Assembly: GCF_900115285.1 (NCBI RefSeq)
Contig: NZ_FOYW01000001.1
Span: forward strand, 2,391,272-2,455,271
DNA from: Marinobacter daqiaonensis
Lineage (GTDB): Bacteria > Pseudomonadota > Gammaproteobacteria > Pseudomonadales > Oleiphilaceae
DNA length: 64,000 bases
Direction: 5' to 3'
Shown here: one piece after another, positions 21,658 to 31,449 of the stretch
Layout of the letters: each line of letters starts with the position of its first letter
Position numbering within the stretch: the stretch's first letter is position 1
Translations under genes and position numbers: made by a program
Notes under the pieces: model-generated
What the model saw: the letters and a program-made list of their open reading frames with translations, nothing else
Databases searched by the model: none
Told to the model about the DNA's origin: nothing

Positions 21658-22908
21658 TCACTGCGCAGCAGCAACGTTTCCCCGGGCTGGAGGGTCATCC
21701 GGAAGTTCCCGGTTGTAGAGGGCCGCAATCAGGTCGGACTGGGTGACCATACCTACCAGCCGATCCTCGGCATCGACGATAGGGATATGATGAAGTCCCT
21801 TGTCGGACAGTAACGGTACCAGGTTGGCTATATGGTCACTCTGGCGAGCCGAAAAGACCTCTGTCGCCATGATCTGGCCGACAACCTCCGGTTTTTCAGT
21901 GGGGGTGAACGGTGAGCTTTTACGGAGGAAGGCCTCGATATCTTCCGCGAACGTCCGATAGGTCTTCAGATTGGCCCGTTTCAGGAAGTCCACCAGCGAG
22001 ATCACTCCGGTAATCCGGTGTGCCCGGTCCACCACTGGCAGTATTTTTACCTTGTGGTACCGTAACAACGCCCAGGCATCCTCAAGGTCTGTACCGTATT
22101 CCACGGTGATAAGGTCGGTGGACATAATATCGGCACAGGTCACCTCCCCCATTCGCCGTCTGTACGCAATGCTCTGGGCCATGCCGTAGAGCTGGTTCAG
22201 GTCCTGTTCATTGACGTCGAGGAAAGAGGTGTATTCACTCAGTGCGTGATGGAGGTCTTCCGGCCGAATACCAAGGCGTTTCATTGGACTCGGGTCATTG
22301 TGCCTGTGGGCGGGGTCTTCTTCCCTGACAGGAGGTACCGGATAGGATTTACCGAGCCAGTAGCGGTTCAGCATAATGGCTATGGCCAGCATGACGAGTA
22401 CGTTCAGGCCTACGGGGTAAAAGACAAAGTCGAAGCCCAGAGGCTGGTCCTGAGCGGCAATGACAGGCACCAGAGCGGCGGCTCCCCCCGGGGGATGCAC
22501 ACATTCGAAGAGATACATCGCGAAAAGGCTGATGCCCACCGTGGCCGCGGCCGCGATGGCCAGATCGGGGAAAAACTGCGCGCAGGCGACACCAATGGCG
22601 GCAGGCAACAGGTGGCCACCGACAAATGACCAGGGCTGGGCCAGCGGGCTGTTGGGAAGGGCGAACAGTAGAATCGCTGAGGCGCCCATGGAGGCAACCA
22701 GCACCGGCCAGTGAGGGGTGGACGAAAACTGCTGACTGAACAGGATCACCGCGAGAATGGAAATTGCTGCCGCTATTCCGATCTTGAGCCGGTCAATCAG
22801 CGGTAAAGAGGAGAGGGACTGACGGCCCGATACCCCCACGCCGGTGAACTCCAGGAGTTTGCGGAGAAAGAGGCGCGCCCCGGCTCTTTTTCTTATGTTG
22901 TCGGGCAT
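21658..22908 (-). CDS. HPP-family integral membrane protein with two CBS domains
   Basis: The 416-residue protein has an N-terminal membrane part with four or more helices containing the HPP signature (ECVHPPGGAAALVPVI) and the PVLVASMGASAILLF segment. It is followed by a cytoplasmic pair of CBS domains (about 240-400; EVTCADIMSTDLITVEYGTDLEDAWALL and VGQIMATEVFSARQSDHIANLVPLL). HPP proteins have been linked to nitrite or anion transport in some lineages, and CBS pairs usually sense adenine nucleotides; the substrate here is unknown. It lies 68 bp upstream of the VC0807-like gene on the same strand. Confidence 0.88.
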   Translation of the reverse strand: MPDNIRKRAGARLFLRKLLEFTGVGVSGRQSLSSLPLIDRLKIGIAAAISILAVILFSQQFSSTPHWPVLVASMGASAILLFALPNSPLAQPWSFVGGHLLPAAIGVACAQFFPDLAIAAAATVGISLFAMYLFECVHPPGGAAALVPVIAAQDQPLGFDFVFYPVGLNVLVMLAIAIMLNRYWLGKSYPVPPVREEDPAHRHNDPSPMKRLGIRPEDLHHALSEYTSFLDVNEQDLNQLYGMAQSIAYRRRMGEVTCADIMSTDLITVEYGTDLEDAWALLRYHKVKILPVVDRAHRITGVISLVDFLKRANLKTYRTFAEDIEAFLRKSSPFTPTEKPEVVGQIMATEVFSARQSDHIANLVPLLSDKGLHHIPIVDAEDRLVGMVTQSDLIAALYNRELPDDPPARGNVAAAQ

Positions 22909-23415
22909 AGATGATCACCATGGTGGCCGGCGTCCTGACCCAAAAAGGGGCTCCGCCTGTTCCATATTGGTGCATCATATACCAGAAAACCCGGACAATT
23001 CAGCCGCTTTCACTTGCATCGGGCCTTACCCGGCCTTCTTTTTAGTGGACGTTCTGTCGGTAACCGCATCCGGGGGTCCGATCGGGCTTACCGGAGGCTC
23101 CTACTCATATGGTGAGGGTTCAACATGAAGCCCTTGTTCAAATAGAGCCGGAGGGCATCGTGCCGCTGATGGCCGGTATCAAGATGGGCCCCGTCACGCC
23201 TGAGTGGTGGCTACCGAATCCTGAAACGCAGTTTACCAGTATTCCGCGATGAGACCCGAACGGTGTCCTGGGATCAAGTGGCACGGGCGTCATAGCTTTG
23301 GTTGCTTTCAGGATGCGCCCTGCTATATTCGATACCGAATACAAGCGCGGAAAAACGAACAGATCCGAACATGGTTGGCCTAACAACACGAACAACAATC
23401 AACCGGAGAAGGAAC
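22909..23415. other. 507-bp intergenic region between HPP-CBS gene and hydrolase
   Basis: No supported gene is visible. The right end holds the candidate hydrolase promoter at 23302-23329. The left end should hold the HPP-CBS promoter, which is not clear to me. Confidence 0.5.
23302..23329 (+). promoter_or_regulatory. Candidate sigma70 promoter for the secreted hydrolase
   Basis: TTGCTT (23302-23307) and TATATT (23324-23329) are 16 bases apart, about 87 bases upstream of the hydrolase start. This is the best promoter-like pair in the gap. Confidence 0.45.
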
Positions 23416-24423
23416 ATGCAAGGGATGGAATTTCGGGGTTCACGCCGGCTCGCCGGCAAGCTGGCGATGGCGTTTTTTGGAGTGTTGCTCTCAGGAGGCA
23501 TGGCAATGGCGGGTGCCGTTGAATGGCGAGTGATGGAAGCATCCGATGGCACCGGGGTTCACTACCGGTACTGGCCTGCGACGTCCGAGCCACACGCCGT
23601 GGTGCAGGTTGTCCATGGGGCTGCGGAGCATAGCGGACGCTATGACCGTTTTGCCCAGTTCCTGAACCGCCATGGCTACGCGGTCTATGCCACGGACCAT
23701 CGCGGTCATGGCCGCACCCGGGTACGCTCCGAGGAGCTGGGTGACGCCGGTCCCGATGCCTGGAACAGCTTTGTCAGGGACGAGATGCAACTGAGTACCG
23801 TCATTCGTGACGAACATCCCGATGCGGATCTGGTGCTGTTCGGCCATAGCCTGGGGTCATTCATAGCGCAGGATTACATTACCCGCCAGCCGGAGCTGAT
23901 CGACGGTCTGGTATTGTCTGGCACCGCCTACGGTCCGCCCCCACCCCAGGACCTGCTCGAGGCCCTGGACGCAGCTGCCGGAGAGGCACCACTGGCGGAC
24001 TCCCAGGTCTGGGCCGGTATTTTCACCGACTTCAACAAACCGTTCAGCGACGAACCCGGCTTCCAGTGGCTGAGTCGTGACGAGGCTGAAGTGCAGAAAT
24101 ACCTGGATGATCCCCAGTCCGGGTTCGCATTCAGCAACGAACTGGTGCGGGATTTCTTCCAGGGCATGGCGGATCTGCGGGACCCTGCCCGCGAGCAGGC
24201 CATTCCGAAGGATCTGCCGGTGCTGGTCATCCAGGGGGAACTGGACCCCGTGGGAAATAACCTGGAAGGCACCAGGGCCCTGCTTGAGCGCTATAAAGCG
24301 CTGGGTCTGACCAGGGTCGAGCATGAATTCTACGACGATGCCCGCCACGAACTGCTGAACGAAACCAATCGTGAGCAGGTGCAGGAGGATGTCCTGGCCT
24401 GGCTCAATGATCTGACCCGCTGA
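23416..24423 (+). CDS. Exported alpha/beta hydrolase, monoacylglycerol lipase-like
   Basis: The start ATG at 23416 follows GGAGAAGGAAC; the longer frame to 23302 overlaps the promoter and is rejected. The 335-residue protein has a signal peptide (RRLAGKLAMAFFGVLLSGGMAMAGA) and an alpha/beta hydrolase fold of the monoacylglycerol lipase / lysophospholipase group: oxyanion loop HGAAEHSGRY (68-77), DHRGHGRT, nucleophile Ser145 in GHSLG, Asp277 in GELDPVG and His311 in DDARHE. It probably hydrolyses monoacylglycerols or lysophospholipids in the periplasm or outside the cell. Most family members are cytosolic, so export is notable. It ends in three tandem 8-bp repeats that include its stop codon. 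Confidence 0.88.
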   Translation: MQGMEFRGSRRLAGKLAMAFFGVLLSGGMAMAGAVEWRVMEASDGTGVHYRYWPATSEPHAVVQVVHGAAEHSGRYDRFAQFLNRHGYAVYATDHRGHGRTRVRSEELGDAGPDAWNSFVRDEMQLSTVIRDEHPDADLVLFGHSLGSFIAQDYITRQPELIDGLVLSGTAYGPPPPQDLLEALDAAAGEAPLADSQVWAGIFTDFNKPFSDEPGFQWLSRDEAEVQKYLDDPQSGFAFSNELVRDFFQGMADLRDPAREQAIPKDLPVLVIQGELDPVGNNLEGTRALLERYKALGLTRVEHEFYDDARHELLNETNREQVQEDVLAWLNDLTR

Positions 24424-24436
24424 CCCGCTGACCCGC
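24413..24436 (+). repeat. Three tandem TGACCCGC repeats across the hydrolase stop codon
   Basis: The 8-base unit TGACCCGC occurs three times without gaps. The hydrolase stop TGA is the first three bases of the second unit. Because the unit is not a multiple of three, unit gain or loss would change the C-terminus. Confidence 0.9.
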
Positions 24437-24481
24437 GGGCCAGTCCTCGCCGACACGGTGCCTCAATAGTGGCACTGGCAG

Positions 24482-24512
24482 CACACCGGGGAGAGGCTTC
24501 CTCCCCGGTGTG
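24482..24512. terminator. Terminator-like hairpin between hydrolase and MAPEG gene
   Basis: A perfect 12-bp GC-rich stem (CACACCGGGGAG against CTCCCCGGTGTG) with a 7-base loop lies between the convergent genes. The downstream U-tract is weak on the plus strand (GTTTGCT). Confidence 0.7.
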
Positions 24513-24575
24513 GTTTGCTACGGGGCAATCCAGCCCTCTCAGCGCCGCATCTGGCGTTCAATGAAGGCCCGTCGG

Positions 24576-24998
24576 CTAGATGATTGCCGCAAGAATCTGG
24601 ATACTCATGATAAATAAACAAACCACGCCTACCGCGAACGCCACCGTACGCCACGGCTGGATTCCGCCCAGGTAAAATACTGTATGAAGGTAGCGGGCTC
24701 CGGTAAACACCAGGAAGAGCCAGGCCGCCATTTCAGGGGATGCACCCACCAGAATGTAAGCCACCCCCAGGCCCAGGAAAATGGGAATATTCTCGAGATC
24801 ATTCAGCCAGGCCCGGGCCGCTCTCTGGACTTGAGGTAATTCCTCTCTCGCCGGCTCACGACCGACAAAGGCAGCATCTTCAGGGATCTTGAAGGTCATT
24901 TTCCCGATTCGGTGAAAGGCCTGGTAAGCGGAAGTGGCGAACATTTTGAAGAAGAGCAACACCGTGGCCAGGGCGTACCAAAAGATTGTCTGGTCCAT
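24576..24998 (-). CDS. MAPEG-family membrane protein
   Basis: The 140-residue protein has four hydrophobic segments and MAPEG features: RAARAWLNDLENIPIFLGLG (the E-N-P region of the glutathione-binding helix) and FTGARYLHTVFYLGGIQPWRT. Members are membrane-bound glutathione transferases or peroxidases or eicosanoid enzymes; bacterial ones are mostly uncharacterised and could detoxify lipid peroxides. It stands alone between a terminator hairpin and the 3' end of the nuo operon. The 196 bp to nuoN contain nothing else I can identify. Confidence 0.88.
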   Translation of the reverse strand: MDQTIFWYALATVLLFFKMFATSAYQAFHRIGKMTFKIPEDAAFVGREPAREELPQVQRAARAWLNDLENIPIFLGLGVAYILVGASPEMAAWLFLVFTGARYLHTVFYLGGIQPWRTVAFAVGVVCLFIMSIQILAAII

Positions 24999-25194
24999 GA
25001 TTTTTCCCGGTTTTCTGATGTGGAGCGAGATAGCGGTCTCGCAACGTGATGGTATGGGTTGTAGAGAAAAAGGTAACCGACTGCATATTTCAAGGGGAAG
25101 ACCGGAACAGACGATTCCCGCCTTGTGCCGGGGCTATGACATCGAGGACATTCATGGGCCCGGCTGATCCGGCGGTATCCCGCAACCTCCATTC

Positions 25195-26631
25195 TCACGG
25201 CACCGCCGACAGCCCAACCACCCAGTCAATCATGGGTGCAGGATAGATACCCAGAAGGAGGATCACCACCGCAGTGGCCAGCAGGGTCAGGCCGCCGACG
25301 CGGTTGCCCCAGTCGTTGGTGGCGTCTCTCCGGCGCATGCCCGGCTCGGGCATATAGAGGGTGACCATTACCCGCAGGTAGTAGAAAATGCCGATGGCAC
25401 TGCCGGCAACGATCCCGCCCACCAGCCACCAGCGACTGTCCGCCACACCCAGGGCGATCACGTAGAATTTGCCGATGAAGCCCGCTGTCAGCGGAATGCC
25501 CGCCAGTGACAGGAAGCTGACTGTCATGACGGCCGCCAGCCAGGGCCGACGCCAGAACAGACCCCGGTAGTGGTGCAGACCGGCGGCGTCCTCTCCGCTG
25601 AAGGGGCTGGACACCTGGGTCACCACACCAAAGGCTGCCAGGGTTGTCGCCAGGTAGGTGACCAGATAGACGCCGGTGGTTTCCACCGCCAGGGAGCCAC
25701 CGGCCACCACGGCTACCAGCAGGTAGCCGAAATGGGCAATGGAGGAATAGCCCAGCAGCCGCTTGAGGTTGGACTGGAACAGCGCCAGCAGGTTGCCGCC
25801 AAGCATGGTAATCAGAGCCAGCAGGCTTATCAGAGTGAGTAACCATTCACTCTCAAATATTGGCGCCGTCAGCACCAGCCGTATCAGCACCGCAAAAACC
25901 GCCAGTTTGCTGACCGTGGCGAGGAAAATAGTGGCCGGTGCGGGGCCACCCTGATACACGTCCGGTGTCCACAGATGGAAAGGTATTACCGAGAGCTTGA
26001 ACCCCAGCCCCGCCAGCATGAGGGCGGCCCCGGCCAGGGTCCAGCTATCGGGACTTGCGGCAAGGCCGGCCGCCAGTCCCGCCAGGTCAAGGCGACCGGT
26101 ACGGGCATAGATCAATGCCATGCCGAACAGGAGGAAGGCCGTGGCGGCGGCGGAGAGGATCAGGTACTTGATCCCCGCCTCCAGTGAACGCTCTGCCCGG
26201 AAGCTGTAGGCCAGCATCCCGTAAAGCGGCATCGACAGCAGTTCCAGGCTGATGAACAGGGTGGCCAGGTGATCGCTGGCCACCAGGCCCAGGGCGCCGG
26301 TCACCGCGCACAGCAACAGCAGGTAGAACTCCTCCCGTGGTCCGAGGTATCCGGTCAGGTAGTGGTGACTGAGGGCCACGGTGACCAGCGCTGATAGCAA
26401 AACAAGGGTACTGGCCATGATCGCCAGGCCATCCACCTGCATCAGGGGTGGTGACTCCGGTGCGCCATAGGCCATGGGCAGGGCAAGCAGGGCAAGCACC
26501 AGGCCCGCGGCGGAAACGAGGGCGGTGACGCCATGGTGGCGCTGCCAGGCAATCCCCAGCATGACCACAACGGCGGTGGTAGCCACAATGATCAGTGGCA
26601 AAACGGCGAGAAGACTGTTCAGGGTCAGCAT
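25195..26631 (-). CDS. nuoN: NADH-quinone oxidoreductase subunit N
   Basis: This 478-residue polytopic protein is the antiporter-like membrane subunit NuoN, the last gene of the operon. It shows the family segments KYLILSAAATAFLLFGMALIYARTG and FKLSVIPFHLWTPDVYQG, the latter with the Lys and His residues of the proton channel. It forms one of three proton-pumping modules of complex I. Its start overlaps the stop of nuoM by one base (both at 26631). Confidence 0.98.
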   Translation of the reverse strand: MLTLNSLLAVLPLIIVATTAVVVMLGIAWQRHHGVTALVSAAGLVLALLALPMAYGAPESPPLMQVDGLAIMASTLVLLSALVTVALSHHYLTGYLGPREEFYLLLLCAVTGALGLVASDHLATLFISLELLSMPLYGMLAYSFRAERSLEAGIKYLILSAAATAFLLFGMALIYARTGRLDLAGLAAGLAASPDSWTLAGAALMLAGLGFKLSVIPFHLWTPDVYQGGPAPATIFLATVSKLAVFAVLIRLVLTAPIFESEWLLTLISLLALITMLGGNLLALFQSNLKRLLGYSSIAHFGYLLVAVVAGGSLAVETTGVYLVTYLATTLAAFGVVTQVSSPFSGEDAAGLHHYRGLFWRRPWLAAVMTVSFLSLAGIPLTAGFIGKFYVIALGVADSRWWLVGGIVAGSAIGIFYYLRVMVTLYMPEPGMRRRDATNDWGNRVGGLTLLATAVVILLLGIYPAPMIDWVVGLSAVP

Positions 26632-28160
26632 CAGTCCACCTCCCCTGCCAGCGTGGACAGCTTGCCGTCGGTGAACAGCTCCGCTGCCGGCCCCGAGACA
26701 GCCGCGGTGGTGTCCAGCAGCGGCTGTGGATAAAGGCCCACGAGCAGCACCAGTGCCACCAATGCCAGCATCATGCCGTATTCACGCAGGTCCGGCCCGG
26801 GCAGGGAGCCCTGGCGGTGAACCGGGCCGAAGTGGACCCGCTGCATCAGCAGCAGCGAATAGATGGCCGCCAGCACCAGCCCGCCGCTGGCAATCACCAC
26901 CACCACCGGTGCAGTGGGGAAGGTTCCGAACAGGATCATGAATTCTCCAACGAAGTTGGCAGTGGCCGGCATGCCCAGGGATGCCGCCACAAAACACAGG
27001 GTGAATCCCGGCAGTATGGGTATCCGTCCCCAGAGCCCGCCCATGATGCGCATATCGCGGGTGTGGAGACGCTCATAGATCTGCCCGCTGAGAATGAACA
27101 GCCCGGCGCTGGAAAAGGCATGGGCCACCATCAGCACCACGGCTCCCTGGATCGCCAGTTCGGACCCGGAATAGAGCGCGATCAGCACAAAGCCCATGTG
27201 GGAGATGCTGGTGTAGGCGATCAGTCGCTTGATGTCCTGCTGCCCACAGGCGAGAACGGCGCCGTAGATGATTCCCACCAGCCCCAGGGTCATGGCCACC
27301 GGGGCGAAGGCCTGCGACTCCTCCGGAAACAGCGGCAGGGCAAAGCGGAGAATGCCGTAGGCGGCGGTTTTCAGAAGGATGCCCGCCAGGTCCACGCTGC
27401 CGGCCGTGGGCGCCTGTGCATGGGCATCGGGCAGCCAGCCGTGGAAAGGCACCACCGGCAGTTTGACCGCAAAGGCGATGAAGAAGCCCAGCATCAGCCA
27501 GGGGGCCAGGGCGTCCGGTACGTCGGTGCCCCGCAAAACGTCGTAGCTGAACGAGAAAACGCCGGTGTTGGCGTAGTGCACGAACACCAGCGTGAGGATG
27601 GCCACCAGCATCAACAGGCCACTGGCCTGGGTGTAGATGAAGAAGCGGGTGGCCGCCCGTATCCGGGTATGGCCGGCGGAGCCGCTGTGGCCCCAGAGGG
27701 CGATCAGGAAGTACATCGGCACCAGCATCATTTCCCAGAACAGGAAGAACAGGAACAGGTCCAGGGCCAGGAACACGCCCACCACGCCGCCGAGAATCCA
27801 CAGCAGGTTGAGATGGAAGAACCCGACCCGGTGGGCGATTTCATGCCAGGAGCACAGTACCGCCAGGGCGCCCAGGAAGCCGGTCAGGGCCACCAGGATC
27901 AGGGAGAGCCCGTCCAGGGCCAGGTGGATTTCGATGCCAAAGCGGGGAATCCAGGGCGCTCGCCATTCCAGCAACCAGGGGCTCTGGCCGCCATCCGGCA
28001 GGCTGAAGTCCCCGGTCCACCACAGGACGATGCTGATCACCAGCACGAAGAGCATGGTGGCCAGGGCAATCCAGCGGGGTGCCTTATCGCCCCAGCGCTC
28101 CGCCTGCCAGCAAAACAGGCCGCCGAGGAACGGAATCAGGATCAGCCAGACCAGGATCAT
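26631..28160 (-). CDS. nuoM: NADH-quinone oxidoreductase subunit M
   Basis: The 509-residue membrane subunit shows ALDGLSLILVALTGFLGALAV near the N-terminus, the channel segments FAVKLPVVPFHGWLPDAHAQAP and KRLIAYTSISHMGFVLI, and the glutamate-bearing helix FFLFWEMMLVPMYFLIALWG. It is the middle antiporter-like module of complex I. It overlaps nuoL upstream by four bases, the coupling used throughout this operon. Confidence 0.99.
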   Translation of the reverse strand: MILVWLILIPFLGGLFCWQAERWGDKAPRWIALATMLFVLVISIVLWWTGDFSLPDGGQSPWLLEWRAPWIPRFGIEIHLALDGLSLILVALTGFLGALAVLCSWHEIAHRVGFFHLNLLWILGGVVGVFLALDLFLFFLFWEMMLVPMYFLIALWGHSGSAGHTRIRAATRFFIYTQASGLLMLVAILTLVFVHYANTGVFSFSYDVLRGTDVPDALAPWLMLGFFIAFAVKLPVVPFHGWLPDAHAQAPTAGSVDLAGILLKTAAYGILRFALPLFPEESQAFAPVAMTLGLVGIIYGAVLACGQQDIKRLIAYTSISHMGFVLIALYSGSELAIQGAVVLMVAHAFSSAGLFILSGQIYERLHTRDMRIMGGLWGRIPILPGFTLCFVAASLGMPATANFVGEFMILFGTFPTAPVVVVIASGGLVLAAIYSLLLMQRVHFGPVHRQGSLPGPDLREYGMMLALVALVLLVGLYPQPLLDTTAAVSGPAAELFTDGKLSTLAGEVD

Positions 28161-30025
28161 GCCGCACCTCCCGGCGCCAGAGCCAGGACCGCCAGGATAA
28201 CGGTGACGCCGAGCACCATGACCGTGGCGTAACTGCGCATCCGTCCATTCTGGGTCCTTACCAGCCCGGCGTTCAGGACCCGGGCGATCAGCGCAGGCAG
28301 GTTCATGGCCAGATTGACCAGGTCGTGCCTGAGCAGATTCACCATCAGTTGCCAGGGTCTTACCAGCAGCCGGTCGAACAGGCCATCAAAGCCCCAGGCG
28401 TGGTGCCACACCGACCAGAGACGGCGGCCAGTACCGTGACTGGCCTGGCGCTGCAGCCATTCCCGGCGCATCATGAACAGCCAGCCCGCTAACGCCAGGC
28501 CGGCAACGACTGCGCCGATGGCCAGCACCTGCAGCAGGGTATGACCCTCCTCCACGCCCTCGCCCGGCGCGGAGGGAAAAAGCCTGTCCAGCCCAGGATA
28601 GAGCCAGGCGCCGATAAATGTGGAGAGTATCGCCAGTACAACCAGGGGCAGGTGGTGGGTAATGAGGTTGGTGCCCGGCTCGGGATGGCGGGAATGGTCA
28701 CTGCCGGCTTCGCCATGGAAGGTGCCCAGAATAAGCCTCACGGTGTAGATCCCGGTGAGCACGGCACCCAGCAGCCCAGCCAGCAGGAGGCCATTGTTGC
28801 CGGCCGCCATGGCCTGCCAGAGAATCTCGTCCTTACTGTAGAAGCCCGCAGTGACCAGCGGCAGAGCCACCAGGGCCGAGCCGCCCACCAGGAAGCCGCC
28901 ATAGGCCACGGGCAGCCGGCGCCAGAGACCGCCGAGACGGGCCATGTCCTGCTCGTGATGGCAACTGATAATCACTGCCCCGGCGGAAAGGAACAGCAGT
29001 GCCTTGAAAAAGGCGTGGGTCACCAGATGGAAAATGGCGGCATCAAAGGCCCCTACTCCCAGGGCCAGAAACATGTAGCCAATCTGGCTCATGGTGGAAT
29101 AGGCCAGCACCCGTTTTATGTCGGTCTGGGCCAGGGCGGCGAAGGCGGCGAGCAGCATCGACACCGCGCCAATCACACCTACCAGCAGGAGCACATCGGG
29201 CGCCAGCAGGAACAGCCCGTTGAGGCGGGCAATGAGGTAGACACCGGCGGTGACCATGGTGGCGGCGTGGATCAGGGCGGACACCGGAGTGGGACCCGCC
29301 ATGGCATCCGGCAGCCAGGTGTGCAGCGGAACCTGGGCGGACTTGCCCAGGGCCCCGCCCAGCACCAGCAGGGCCGCAATATTGGCGGTGGTGCTGCCCT
29401 CCTGCCACAGTTGCGGTGCCCGCACCAGGATCTCCCCGATATCCAGGGTTCCCAGCTCCCGGAAAATCAGGAACAGACCCAAAGCCAGGAAGACATCGCC
29501 GATGCGGGTCACGATGAAAGCCTTGAAGGCGGCCTGACCGTTGGCGCTGTTGTGGTAGTAGTAGCCGATCAGCAGGTAACTGCACAGTCCGACCCCTTCC
29601 CAGCCCAGGAAGAGCAGCAGCAGGTTGTCCCCCAGCACCAGCAGCAACATGCTGAACACGAACAGGTTCATCCAGGCATAAAACCTTGCGATGCCGGCCT
29701 CCCCTTTCATGTACCAGGCGGCAAACAGGTGGATCAGGAAGCCGACGCCGGTGATCACCGACATCATCATCAGGGCCAGCCCGTCCACAGCCAGACCAAT
29801 GGTGGGCCGGAAGTCGCCCACCGCGATCCAGGTCCACAGGGTGACATTTTCCGGCGAGCCCGGATACAGGGTCACCGCCCAGGCCGTGGCCAGGGCCGCC
29901 AGCCCCACACTGGCCACCCCGATGGTGGCACTGGTCCGGGCTCCCAGTCGGCCCGCCGACAGGGCGAGCAGGAGAGTACCCGCCAGTGGCAGAAGGAACG
30001 AGAGTACGACTGCTGGTGCCATCAT
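28157..30025 (-). CDS. nuoL: NADH-quinone oxidoreductase subunit L
   Basis: The 622-residue protein is the largest antiporter-like subunit, with [39 protein letters not shown] and [20 protein letters not shown], and the C-terminal extension that forms the lateral helix along the membrane arm. It begins in an overlap with nuoK and ends in an overlap with nuoM. Confidence 0.99.
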   Translation of the reverse strand: MMAPAVVLSFLLPLAGTLLLALSAGRLGARTSATIGVASVGLAALATAWAVTLYPGSPENVTLWTWIAVGDFRPTIGLAVDGLALMMMSVITGVGFLIHLFAAWYMKGEAGIARFYAWMNLFVFSMLLLVLGDNLLLLFLGWEGVGLCSYLLIGYYYHNSANGQAAFKAFIVTRIGDVFLALGLFLIFRELGTLDIGEILVRAPQLWQEGSTTANIAALLVLGGALGKSAQVPLHTWLPDAMAGPTPVSALIHAATMVTAGVYLIARLNGLFLLAPDVLLLVGVIGAVSMLLAAFAALAQTDIKRVLAYSTMSQIGYMFLALGVGAFDAAIFHLVTHAFFKALLFLSAGAVIISCHHEQDMARLGGLWRRLPVAYGGFLVGGSALVALPLVTAGFYSKDEILWQAMAAGNNGLLLAGLLGAVLTGIYTVRLILGTFHGEAGSDHSRHPEPGTNLITHHLPLVVLAILSTFIGAWLYPGLDRLFPSAPGEGVEEGHTLLQVLAIGAVVAGLALAGWLFMMRREWLQRQASHGTGRRLWSVWHHAWGFDGLFDRLLVRPWQLMVNLLRHDLVNLAMNLPALIARVLNAGLVRTQNGRMRSYATVMVLGVTVILAVLALAPGGAA

Positions 30026-30330
30026 CCGCGCATCCTGCTGGCTGCATCCAGGTTAAGGGAATGGAAACGCTGGTAGAGCTGGATCATCAGTGCCAGGCCG
30101 ACGCTGGCTTCGGCTGCCGCCAGGGTAATCACCAGCAGGAACATGGCCTGGCCGTCTGGCTGGTTCCAGGCGGTGCTGCCCACCACAAAGGCCAGGGCAG
30201 CGGAATTGAGCATCACCTCCAGGCTCATCAGCACGAACAGCATGTTGCGCCGCAGCATCAGTCCCGCCAGACCCAGACTGAACAGGACCGAGGCCAGAAT
30301 CAGGCCATGCTCCATGGGGATGCCATTCAT
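30022..30330 (-). CDS. nuoK: NADH-quinone oxidoreductase subunit K
   Basis: The 102-residue, three-helix subunit contains the two conserved membrane glutamates in [16 protein letters not shown] and [16 protein letters not shown]. The start MNGIPMEHG is chosen because it matches the Pseudomonas N-terminus and makes an ATGA overlap with the end of nuoJ. Confidence 0.99.
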   Translation of the reverse strand: MNGIPMEHGLILASVLFSLGLAGLMLRRNMLFVLMSLEVMLNSAALAFVVGSTAWNQPDGQAMFLLVITLAAAEASVGLALMIQLYQRFHSLNLDAASRMRG

Positions 30331-30851
30331 TGGTTGCCTCCACGGTTGCGGTTTTGCACGGGGTTGTTGCGGCGGCCCACATGGGATGCCGTTACCAGGG
30401 CGGCCAACAACAGGATCGCTGACAGCTCCACCACCATCAGCCAGGGCCCGAACAGGGTCAGGGCCACCGAGCGGGCGGTGAGCAATTCCCCCTCGATCAC
30501 CCGATCCACACTGCCCTGGGCCAGGAGGGCCACCAGCGCACCGAGGAGGACCAGGGCCAGCAGGGATGGCCCCAGCCAGTGACGGGGATGCAGCCAGGGC
30601 TGGTCCCCTCTGGTGTCGGATCGCAGGTTGAGCATCATCACCACGAACACGAACAGCACCATGATGGCGCCGGCGTAGACAATGATTTCCAGGGCGCCGG
30701 CAAAGGGGGCCCCCAGGGCGAAGAACACCAGGGCGACGGCAATCAGCGAGACGATCAGATAGACCACCGCATGAATCGGGCTGGTGCCGGTGATTACGCC
30801 GATGGTGGCCAGTACCGCCACCAGGCCACTGAGGTAGAAGGCCAGTTCCAT
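30327..30851 (-). CDS. nuoJ: NADH-quinone oxidoreductase subunit J
   Basis: The 174-residue, five-helix subunit includes the characteristic [22 protein letters not shown] helix, whose pi-bulge region takes part in quinone-coupled conformational change. It lies 18 bp after nuoI. Confidence 0.98.
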   Translation of the reverse strand: MELAFYLSGLVAVLATIGVITGTSPIHAVVYLIVSLIAVALVFFALGAPFAGALEIIVYAGAIMVLFVFVVMMLNLRSDTRGDQPWLHPRHWLGPSLLALVLLGALVALLAQGSVDRVIEGELLTARSVALTLFGPWLMVVELSAILLLAALVTASHVGRRNNPVQNRNRGGNQ

Positions 30852-30869
30852 CAGGCTACCCCCTCCCGG

Positions 30870-31439
30870 TTATGGCAACAGCGATCGCACATCTTCCGGT
30901 GCCTCCTCGTTCTGGGCCTGGCCCTTGTCCTTGCCGCCGATGGCCATGCCCGCCACCTTGTAGAAGTGGTAGTCGTGGTCCTTTCCGGGGCCGTTGATCA
31001 GCAGATCCTCTTTCTCGTAGACCAGTTGCTGGCGATCGTACTCGCCCATCTCGAAGTCCGGTGTCAGCTGGATGGCGGAGGTGGGGCAGGCTTCCTCGCA
31101 CATGCCGCAGAAGATGCACCGTGAAAAATTGATGCGGAAGAATTCCGGATACCAGCGGCCGTCCTCCTGCTCGCCCTTCTGTAGTGAAATGCAGTCCACC
31201 GGACAGGCCACCGCGCAGAGGTTGCAGGCGACGCAACGCTCCTCGCCGTCGGGGTCACGGGTCAGCACAATCCTGCCCCGGTACCGGGGTGGCAGGTAAA
31301 CCTCCTCCTCCGGGTAATTCACCGTCTCCCGTTTGCGGAAACTGTGCATGAACACCATGCCCAGCGTACGCAACTGGGACCAGGTGGCTGGCACGAGCCA
31401 GAGCACGGACTTGATGTACGGGACCTTGTTCTCTTTCAT
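30870..31439 (-). CDS. nuoI: NADH-quinone oxidoreductase subunit I (two 4Fe-4S)
   Basis: The ATG at 31439 is chosen because GAGGAGG lies just upstream; the frame to 31466 overlaps nuoH. The 189-residue peripheral subunit has two four-cysteine motifs for clusters N6a and N6b, [15 protein letters not shown] and [15 protein letters not shown], which relay electrons toward the quinone site. Confidence 0.98.
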   Translation of the reverse strand: MKENKVPYIKSVLWLVPATWSQLRTLGMVFMHSFRKRETVNYPEEEVYLPPRYRGRIVLTRDPDGEERCVACNLCAVACPVDCISLQKGEQEDGRWYPEFFRINFSRCIFCGMCEEACPTSAIQLTPDFEMGEYDRQQLVYEKEDLLINGPGKDHDYHFYKVAGMAIGGKDKGQAQNEEAPEDVRSLLP

Positions 31440-31449
31440 CGGGTCCTCC

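Noticed and set aside
22844..23128. 94-codon plus-strand frame before the secreted hydrolase
   Set aside because: It starts inside the HPP-CBS gene on the opposite strand and has no coding-like pattern or ribosome site.
26595..28232. 545-codon plus-strand frame opposite nuoM
   Set aside because: The product is full of Gln, His and Gly, typical of an antisense shadow of a hydrophobic membrane protein gene. nuoM is certain on the other strand.
28541..30076. 511-codon plus-strand frame opposite nuoL
   Set aside because: Same composition artefact as above; no plausible start context and nuoL is unambiguous.
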